A stretch of 64,000 nt of DNA from Perognathus longimembris pacificus (lineage: Eukaryota; Chordata; Mammalia; Rodentia; Heteromyidae): the NCBI RefSeq assembly GCF_023159225.1, contig NC_063161.1, positions 74,872,267-74,936,266 on the forward strand, read 5' to 3'. Below are positions 56,670 to 64,000 of the stretch, piece by piece. How positions within the stretch are numbered: the stretch's first letter is position 1; each line of letters begins with the position of its first letter. The position numbers were made by a program, and so were the translations under genes. The notes under the pieces are model-generated. The model made no database searches, had not been told where the DNA came from, and saw nothing but the letters and a program-made list of their open reading frames with translations.

Positions 56670-57424
56670 CTGATTCTTGCTCTTGTGCTCTGGGAGTGGG
56701 GACACCTTCTGCTGCAGGAAATAAGCCACACTGGGTACTGTGGCTGCAGCCCTGGGCACCCAGGGTGAGGGGAGCAGAGGCCCTCCATCTCCTGTGGGAT
56801 GCCTCCAGCTGTGGGCACCGTGGGAGTTTCCAGCCATGTGCCCTGGTACAGAGAAACCCAGTGCCCCGATGGGTCTACAATCACCCAAGCAGCACAGCCA
56901 GACTGCAAGTCACAGCAGCAAACTCCAAATCCTGAGTCCAGGGGCTGCCAGTGGCTCGACTGTGGGCACCCTGTATCCGGGCACCAGGGGTGACTGTGGC
57001 TGGAGTTCACTTTGGACCATCAAGGAGTTCTGTGGCTTTGTCCTTGTCCTCTCTCCCTGCAAGCACTCATGGGACACATAACCTTCTCCGGATCCTCCTC
57101 ACTTCCACCCCAAGCCGCTGGGAGAGTGAGAGGCTGTCCATGGGCAGGTGCTTGGATGTCCCTTCCCCCAGGCAGCTCATCTTGCTGACCCCTGGGCAGG
57201 AGACAGCCACCAGAGGGGTCACATTGTCCGCTATCAGCCAGGAGGCTGGGATCTTGGAGTGGTCACCCTGGCGTCAACCTGGGAGTTGAGGGGAGGGAGG
57301 CTGTCCCAGCGACACTCCACCCCACCCTGCAGGGGCAGGCCAAGGCCACCAGGCTGCTGCGCCCAGGTCCAGTCAGCACTCCACCTGCTCCAAGTGTGTT
57401 CCTCTGCAGAGGGGGCTGGTGAGA

Positions 57425-57530
57425 GCAAGGGGGAGAGGGGGCAGGTATGGGGGGCAGGGCAGGTATGTGGGACCAGGGCAGGGCTGGTATGTGGGGAGGG
57501 GCAGGGCAGGTACATGGGGGGGGGGAGCTG
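57425..57530. repeat. G-rich GGCAGGTATGTGGG-like tandem repeat
   Basis: GGGCAGGTATG and GCAGGTACATGGGG units, four imperfect copies. Confidence 0.65.
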
Positions 57531-59016
57531 GGTGGGACACCACCTTCCTTGGCTAGTCTGGATCCTCCAGACTCTGGTGGATTTAGGTCTCACGGGTCTG
57601 GGGAGCCTGGCGCCCCCTTTCCCTGCTATGGCTCAAACCCTAGTAACTGTGCTGTGGGAAGCGCTGCCCCTCCTCGGGGGAACGGCTCCCCAGGGCCCCA
57701 CGCGGCCGCGGGGAAGGCTGCAGAGGTGAAGTGGAGGAAGACTGGGTGTGGAGCCTGGGGTCTCCAGGTCTCAGAAGGCAGTGGGGGTTGGGGCTGGGGA
57801 CACAGACGCCTCCCCCTGCATTCAGACAGGAAAGACGGGGAGCCACGGTGCAGGATGGGAGGCCAGAGGGAGGCGGGCGAAGCTCCAGGCTTTCGGCTGC
57901 CACGGAAACCAAGCGAGACGTGGTGGTGCAGAGACGCAGACCTGAGCTGGCGGAGCGGCCCAGGGAGGTGGCCGGCCTGGGTGGCTGGCTGGCAAGCTTG
58001 GGCTAAGGGGGTGGAGGCTGGGGTCCAGTGCCAGGGGTGACAGCCTTGTCCAGTGCAGGCAGAGTTCTGTGGCCTTCAGCTCCTGTGGGCAGAGCTGGCC
58101 AATGTCTTTCCCAGTTGCCTGAGGGATTTGAGGAGGTGCGGGTGGTGCTGGGGCCGATTCGTCCTCCTGTGGATGTGACCTCATCCCTTATCCAGGACGA
58201 TCAGGTAGCCAAGCGCCGAGCGCCGACCCGGCCTGCAGAGTCATCCGGCCTGGAGACCCAGGGCCCGACCCGGGCTCCATCCAACTCCACCCCCAGCTGA
58301 ACTGAGGAGCCAGGACGCTGTCGGGAGGCCAGCTCGGGCACTGCGAGCGGGCATCAGCCCTGTCCTTCTGTCCTCTGCGAGGATGTGGATGTCCGCCCTG
58401 GGGCTCCTCTGCTTGGTTGTTTTCCTCAGATAGCGGCCAAGGGCAGAAAGCAGGAAGAAGGCGCTGCAGGTAGGGGATGCTGGTGCAGGCGGGCACTAGG
58501 GGAGTGGAAAGACGAGTACGGGGAGGCCCGCCGGGTATGGGGTCTCAAGGCTCTCCCCACCACACTGGAGGGGGTCCTTTCTGGGGGGAGGGGGGAGGCT
58601 GGGCTGGGCCTCAGTGGAGTCTGTGGGCCCTGGGGGAAGAACAGGGTGGGAGGGGGCACCAGGCACCCCCTCTGTCTCCCTGCCCGCTATGGGGGGGTGG
58701 CACAGAAGGGAAGTAAATTTATCTTCAGAACTCGGAGCTCTGGGCTAGTTATTGCATTAGGAAACAAAACCACTAAAGCGAGAAGAGCCCTTGTGCAGAC
58801 ACCCGGAGACGGGGTTGGTGGAGGCCCAGGTCCGGGCACGGTCCCTGCGGAGTTTTGGAGGACGGAGGACAGAGGCTCTGTGGTCCTCAAGGGTCTGTCC
58901 TGTGTGTCCAGAGGTCCGGGCCCCGGTGTGTGCACACAGAGCAAGTGGGGCGGGGCGGAGGATAGTACTCCATCTGCCCCACTGTCCGCCCCACCATCCG
59001 CCCCGTGCTCTGTCAC

Positions 59017-59144
59017 CTACTCCATGCCGCTCCGGAGGATCTGGTTGGCTGCGATCAGCATGACGCTTATGATGAAGGCCATGGCGAAGGCGCAGATGAG
59101 GCTCTTCCGGACACAGGTCTGCCGGTTCTGCTTCTGGGAGTGGA
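59017..59144 (-). CDS. CALN1: CALN1 terminal coding exon, C-terminal membrane anchor
   Basis: Read on the - strand, the exon encodes the last 41 residues of calneuron-1 plus TAG. It begins in phase 1 after a CAG acceptor (59145-59147) with a very long pyrimidine tract. The V of the EGVHSQ junction is completed across the splice. HSQKQNRQTCVRK leads into one hydrophobic helix (about SLICAFAMAFIISVMLIAA) and a short lumenal tail ending RSGME. This is the tail anchor that, in the known protein, holds CaBP8 in Golgi and plasma membranes after post-translational insertion. Calneurons are neuronal EF-hand proteins reported to restrain PI4K-beta at resting calcium. The gene converges on GALNT17, as in human. 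Confidence 0.95.
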
Positions 59145-62029
59145 CTGGGGTGGTTGGGGGTGGGAAGGGAAGGGGGAGGGGGAGGGGTGGGGATGGGGTG
59201 CCGGGGGTCAAGGACACAGGGATGGAGGGTTAGGGAGGGATGAGAGAGGACATGGTAAGACCAGAGACCCTGCCCACCAGACACCACTGCCCTAACCCTG
59301 TGGACAAGGACTCACGCCCTGACAAGGAGGACACTATGCGGCCTCAGAGGACAGGAGAATCATGGTTCCAAGCCACCCCAGACAACAAACTCACAAACCT
59401 CCCCCCCATCTCAACCCAGACTTGTGCACCATGATAGGTAAGTGTCACTGGCTATGGTAGTCAGGATGACAGGAAGGTGCCACCACACCTGGCTTGTTGG
59501 TTGAGATGGGATCTTGGTTAAGTTTTTGCCTGGGTGGGCCTCACGGAGGACAGGAGAGAGACACACACAGAGAGACTGCAAGAGAAACTGGGGATATCAC
59601 ACCCTTCAAAGCCCCTCCTCCAGCTCTACCCCCATTCCTAAGCTTGATCATTTCCCCCTCATCTCTGAGGTCCCATCTTGCCATATCTAATCCTCCTGGA
59701 TCCAGTGGGCCTGTGGCTGCTTGGGTGATTTCAGAGTATTTTGTGGCTCAATCCTGCAGTTGCTGATTAGAGTCTTAAGTTCTTAGCTAGTGGAAAGAGA
59801 TGAGCCTGGTGTGGAGTTGGCTTCTCCCAGGAGTGAGCACGTGTGAAATGATGCCAGGTCTGAGGAAGGAGAAGGAACTGATGAAGCAGGGCTAAGACAG
59901 GTGCTGAGGCCTGGGTTGGCTGTGAGACTGCTCCCTGCACAGCCGCCATGCTGCCTCTGTGTCCTGAGGGTTGACAGGAGCTGCAGGCAGCGTGGCTGGG
60001 TGGGGGCTGTGAGCTGTGGGCTGGGTGTAGAAGCTCATCTGTGTCAGGACACTTGGAAACAATGCAAAGGATGACGAGACGATTCCTGGGGAGCCAGCTG
60101 CGGCTCCTTTAGCACAGGAGAGGAAGAGCCCGAGAACGCAGACTCAGGGCCAGTGGGCAGAGGCGCGCCCCTGGTCATTTCCTGGCCAGGGTCACTGAGA
60201 ACCAGACCTGAAATGGAGCCTGCAATTCACACTCTGTCTTGATGAGAGGCATTTCCTCCTAAATGTTGGCAGCATCGCAGATTGTGGGACCAAGATTCTG
60301 ACTTAGGTAGGAGCCAGGAAAAAATCTGCGTCATACTGCCCTGAGTCATTAGCCATGTACCGTGGCACAGCTCTTGTCTGTCCCTCCACTTCTGTGTCCC
60401 CAGGCCTTGGGCGTGGGGTCCACACAGGGCTGTGAGGATGAAGAACATGAACAGGCCCTGGGCACTCTCTGTTCTCAGTGCACACACAACAGGCAGCCCA
60501 TGCAGGGGCTCAGCAGGTGAACAGAATTAAGAGGCCAGGCCCCTGCTTCAGTGCAGGCCTCGCGGGAGCAGCGGGCTGTCCCCCTGACCATCCGAGCGGT
60601 GGAAGGCGAGATTTTCTGGCCAAGGCATGGGCAGGACGTGAATCCATGGCTTACTCTCACACCCACATCCTCAACTCCTACACAAATTCTTCTTGATTTT
60701 CTGCTTAGCAACAGAAAACTCTGCAAACATTTTGGTGTGGCTGGCAGAAGGCTGACCTGGACTATTCCATCTGCTTCTTCGTAATCACTTAACCATTAAA
60801 TGTCACCTGCCATTATGAGTTCGCAGTGCATCTATTTCTCTGTACTTATTCTTAGGGTCCAGTCTGTACCCTCCCCCCAAGAAGTCCAGGCCAGCCGAGG
60901 ATGTCAGAAAGTCAAACATCTGATTTATTTACCTAACTGCTACCTAGAGACTCTGGCCAAGTGACTGAAAATCTTCTCTGAGCTTCCATTTCCCTCTCTG
61001 CCACATGCGCTAATGGGAACTGTACCAGTCACTAAAAGAATTAGCCCAAAGATGGATGAGCAAATACAGGTGACAGGTGCATCACGTGGCCAGGTGCTAG
61101 AGCAATGCCAGGGTTCATTGCTATGTTCCTAGAGCCCAGGGTGTGTGTGCTGCTCTGCTCCCCTCCCTCCTGCAGCCTTGCACTGGGCCGGGTGGCCCTC
61201 AGATGTACCCCACCTGCACCCCACTTTGCCTCCTACCCACACCCATCCAGCCAGAATGAAGCTAGACTCGCTTTCCTTGAGCACTGCTCGGTGGGCTCAC
61301 ACTGCTGAGGACCTCCTGGCCCCTCCAGGGGCCAGGCTGGCAGGGGGTACCACAGCTCCCTCCCCATGCTGTGCCCACCCCACCCCACCCAGGACCACAG
61401 GACCATGGCTCCACGCCTCCTCCCTGTGCCAGGCCCACCCCTCCCAGGACCACAGCTCCTGCCCTCGTGCCTGGCCCACCGTTCCCACGGCTCAGCCTCA
61501 GATGGGGTTCTGTGTGCTCACTAGTGCGTGGGCCCATGTGAGATGTATTGTCACCCAGGACTGAGTGGAGATCATGACCACTGCACACCCTCACACCACC
61601 ATGCACCCCCACGCGACCACTACCCTGGCCCCCATGCAACCACATGAGTCCCCATGCAACCACCCTCCCCCGCCCCCTCCCAGCCCCTAGGAAACCCCCA
61701 CATTCCCCACTCATCCACCACACTCCACACATAGCCATCACACACTCCACATCCTGCAGATGAAGAACATGAGCACGTGTCCACTTCCCGGTTACACACA
61801 TACATGCACACATGGGCCCTGCTCCATGGCTCTGACCCCCGCCCCCTGCCCCCACTCCCCTCCAGCATCTGCCCTGGGTGCTGGGTGGGGCCAGGGGTGC
61901 CCTTGTCACCCTGGCAGGCAGGGGCAGGTGGCCGGGTGGGACTTGGCATCCAGGCCCTTCACGGCACCACCATAGACTCACAAGGCTTCAGAATCCATCC
62001 ATCCTCACTTTCCATAAACCCAGAAGATC

Positions 62030-62258
62030 TTTTTTTTTTTTCCTTTTTTTGTGAGTCTTGGGGCCTGAGCACTGTCCCTGAGCTCTTTTGTTCAAGGCCA
62101 GTGCTCTGCCACTCGAGCCACGGCGCCCCTTCAGGTTTTCTGGTGGGTAAGTGGAGAGAAGAGTCTCATGGACTTTCCTGCCCAGGGCTTTGAACTTCGA
62201 TCCTCAGACCTCAGCCTCCTGAGTAGCTAGGATGACAGGCAGGAGCCACTGGTGCTGG
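62030..62258 (-). mobile_element. Composite SINE, minus, with poly(A) tail
   Basis: The T-run at 62030-62047 is the tail. The tRNA-like half (CGTGGCTCGAGTGGCAGAGC) and B1-like half (GCCAGCACCAGTGGCTCCTG) read on the minus strand. Confidence 0.85.
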
Positions 62259-62379
62259 CTAGCTAGAGGATCTTGTCTGGGTGTGACTACCATTTGCCAT
62301 TCTTGGCAGCGAATCTTTTAGGAAAGGCGCAGAGAAGCGAATGATGATTTCCGGGGCCATACTGCTGCCACTGGACTTT

Positions 62380-62690
62380 TGTGGGTGTGATGCTGGTGTT
62401 TGACCTCAGAGTCTCACGCCTCCTGGGCAGAGGCTATGCCACTAGACTCATGCTCCCGGCCCTTTCACCTTAAAACAAAAGAAAGACTCAAGTAGGATTT
62501 TTTGTTTCCTCCCTGGCTGGTCTAGAGTGCACCCCTCCTGCTAAAGGTTCTCATGTAGCGGGGTGACAGCCGTACACCATGGCATGCAGCCACTGATTGC
62601 AATGAGGGGGTCTCGAACACAGGTTGCCTAGGCTAGCCTTGAACCACAATCTTCCAACCTCTGCCTCCTAAGCAGCTGGAATCGCACTGT
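62380..62690 (-). mobile_element. Old ID-like and B1-like remnants, minus
   Basis: An ID-like antisense segment at about 62380-62463 (GAGGCTATGCCACTAGACTC) is followed by B1-like antisense at about 62490-62690 (GCCTAGGCTAGCCTTGAACC). Confidence 0.5.
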
Positions 62691-62833
62691 GAAGAGCAGG
62701 AAAGCAGGCCTTGGAGAACAGTCCTGGCGTGTGGCTTTGCGGTTGGGGGGGGGGCTGTCACTCCATGAAATGGAGAATTGGGGACGCCTGTCTCACCCGC
62801 TGGGGTGAATGGGAGAGTGGGTGGGGGCCCTAC

Positions 62834-62990
62834 CTCCTTCAAACTCAGTCTGGCAGTTCCCCGAGGTCTCGTTGAGGCTCTCCTCCTCGTTGATGATGAT
62901 GTTCTCGATGTCCTTCATGGTCAGGTGGTCCCGGAAGGCGTGGTAGAGGATGTGCTTCAGCTCCTCCAGCGTGACCCTCTGCATGTCAAA
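62834..62990 (-). CDS. CALN1: CALN1 penultimate coding exon, degenerate EF-hand region and linker
   Basis: The exon encodes 52 residues plus one base. It starts FDMQRVTLEELKHILYHAFR and ends SGNCQTEFEG. The acceptor is CCCCGCAG just above 62990, and the donor reads GGAG|GTAGGG with GT at 62832-62833. In CaBP7/CaBP8 the first two EF-hands bind calcium, and the C-terminal half, which includes this segment, is degenerate: no 12-residue DxDxDG loop is visible here. An acidic stretch (NEEES) and an NET sequon precede the membrane anchor of the next exon. Third positions are 47 of 52 G or C. The peptide fits the known mammalian protein with no frameshift. Exons with the functional EF-hands lie beyond 64000. 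Confidence 0.95.
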
Positions 62991-64000
62991 CTGCGGGGAC
63001 AGAGGACATGCGTGACCGGCCAGGTGTGGGTACCAGGACACGGCCAGACCCAGGGCCCCAAGGATTCTAGAAAGTCACCTCCACTTTGCAGGGCAGCTGG
63101 GAACCACTCCCCACCTTGGAGGCAACAGAGATGGTGCCCTGCCCTCTGCATGTCAACTCTTGGGGGTCTGCCCAGCTGGCTTGCTCTCCTCCCGCTCTGA
63201 TCACTGAGTCGGCTGCTTCCTGGTGCCCTCTGGCATGCTTGCACAACCTGACCCAGTGTGGCATGTTGGGGGGGAGGGGCGTGAAGAGGAGGAGGAGCCT
63301 AAGGCAAGGTAATTAGGTCATGGGGCACTGACCTTAGCAGGGACTAATGCTGGCCTCAGGGCAAGTGATGGTGCTCAGCAGAGCAGTTGTTATGGAGCCA
63401 ACCTAGTGTGCACATGGTGCTCCTTCTGGACACTGCCACTCTCTTTCCGTTTCTCCACTTGGGACCAGGCTTAGGAGACCCTCACCAGAGGCCCAGCCAG
63501 TGTGGCTGCCTGGCCACATAAATACCAGTGACAGGCGCCATTCTGGCAGCCCAGTGTGAGCTGACACAGATTGTGGAGAGTGGGCCATCACGGCGGCCAT
63601 TCATAGCAGCTCTTGCCCAGGAGGCCTGGGTTCCCTGCCCACAGCATCAGGCTGGTCCACCAGATGTGAGCCAGGGTGACACTCATGGCCAAGGAAGGCC
63701 CAGGAGGCCCTCAGGGGCTTTGCCGCCTGCCCATGAGTCCTGGCCTGAAGGCAGGTGGGGAGCCTCGGCCTGTGGGGCCTGGGGGTCTGGGGGCCTGGGG
63801 GCAGGACGCAACTGCCCCTGGCAAACCCCTCACCTCTGACACAGCCACCCCTGGCAAGCCCCTCACCTTGGTGGTGAAGCCTGAAAACTCGGGTTCTGCA
63901 GCTGCAACTCAGCCAAGGCTGAGCACGGAAGGCAGCATCGGCAGGACCAGTCCCGTGACCAAAGGAAGTTTCAGACACTTTGTTCTCCTCACCTTCATTA
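62991..64000 (-). other. CALN1: CALN1 intron upstream of the penultimate exon, partial
   Basis: This is intronic DNA to the window edge. No EF-hand-coding sequence is visible on the - strand, so the exon ending SIFWQ in the known protein lies beyond 64000. Confidence 0.8.

Larger units (their letters stand above)
52970..59016 (-). other. CALN1: Proposed long 3' untranslated region of CALN1
   Basis: The extent is inferred. Going left from the CALN1 stop, the first minus-strand AATAAA in a convincing setting is at 52983-52988, giving about 6 kb of UTR. The distal 300 bases (about 52970-53285) form an AT-rich, non-repeat block in GC-rich surroundings, which is typical of a conserved UTR terminus. 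The interval also contains a B1-like monomer (about 54600-54715), a composite SINE (56424-56612), a (CA)n run and G-rich tandem repeats near 57425-57530. A second AT-richer patch sits at 58705-58800. No other gene is visible. A shorter UTR with the AT-rich block belonging to something else is possible. Confidence 0.45.
59145..62833 (-). other. CALN1: CALN1 last intron
   Basis: This is a 3.7 kb intron between the two CALN1 coding exons, phase 1, with GTAGGG donor and CCCCAG acceptor on the - strand. It contains B1/ID-type SINE copies at 62030-62690, C-rich tandem-like sequence at 61565-61680 and otherwise unique sequence (59190-62030). Confidence 0.9.

Noticed and set aside
58385..59233. 282-codon + strand open frame overlapping CALN1
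   Set aside because: It lies antisense to the CALN1 terminal exon and proposed UTR. The long frame reflects GC-rich sequence with few stop codons.
61262..61981. 239-codon antisense open frame in the CALN1 intron
   Set aside because: Composition-driven (Gly/Trp/Val-rich), no family signature, and in an intron defined by good CALN1 splice sites.
63960..64000. Possible CALN1 exon donor at the right edge (GAAG|GTGAGG on the - strand)
   Set aside because: The peptide before it does not match the known CALN1 exon ending SIFWQ, so the donor-like string is taken as chance.
1..64000. Bacterial or phage systems, CRISPR arrays, tRNA or rRNA genes
   Set aside because: Spliced mammalian exons, SINEs and LTRs dominate. 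Tandem repeats lack spacer structure, and tRNA-like boxes belong to SINEs that do not fold as intact tRNAs.

Overview
This window is nuclear DNA of a mammal and carries the 3' ends of two convergent (tail-to-tail) protein-coding genes. On the + strand are five exons encoding the last 238 residues of GALNT17 (also called WBSCR17), a Y-subfamily polypeptide N-acetylgalactosaminyltransferase. On the - strand are the last two coding exons of CALN1 (calneuron-1/CaBP8). These genes are neighbours in the human 7q11.22 gene desert. That synteny identifies the transferase as GALNT17 and not the closely similar GALNT9. Every splice junction used is GT/AG, and each exon length matches its peptide exactly.

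The organism is very probably a geomyoid rodent (kangaroo rat, pocket mouse or pocket gopher group). The main evidence is a set of dimeric SINEs whose left half is ID/tRNA-Ala-like and whose right half is a second tRNA-like box. This matches the IDL-Geo family described from Geomyoidea. Some copies are nearly identical and have intact target-site duplications. Many composite SINEs with a B1/7SL-like left half and the same type of right half are also present. Genus and species cannot be read from the sequence.

Layout: 1-23512 is part of a GALNT17 intron with minisatellites, two minus-oriented LTRs, MaLR-like remnants, SINEs, two RFX X-box motifs and AT-rich islands that look like conserved noncoding elements. 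23513-39911 holds GALNT17 exons, probably 7 to 11 of 11, with introns of 2.4, 2.1, 10.8 and 0.36 kb; the 10.8 kb intron contains a complete sense-oriented solo LTR. 39912 to about 41070 is the GALNT17 3' UTR, with AATAAA at 41049. About 41075-52960 is intergenic and carries repeats and a second solo LTR of the same family. About 52970-59016 is the proposed long CALN1 3' UTR, ending in an AT-rich block with a minus-strand polyadenylation signal and two Pumilio motifs. 59017-59144 and 62834-62990 are CALN1 coding exons separated by a 3.7 kb intron. The EF-hand exons lie to the right of the window.

The most striking feature is base composition. The locus is GC-rich and full of G-rich minisatellites, and third-codon-position GC reaches 93% in one GALNT17 exon. 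Most differences I recall from the human protein are A/T-to-G/C changes. This looks like a GC-biased gene conversion hotspot acting on a locus that is AT-rich in human. No bacterial or phage genes, CRISPR arrays, tRNA genes or rRNA genes were seen.
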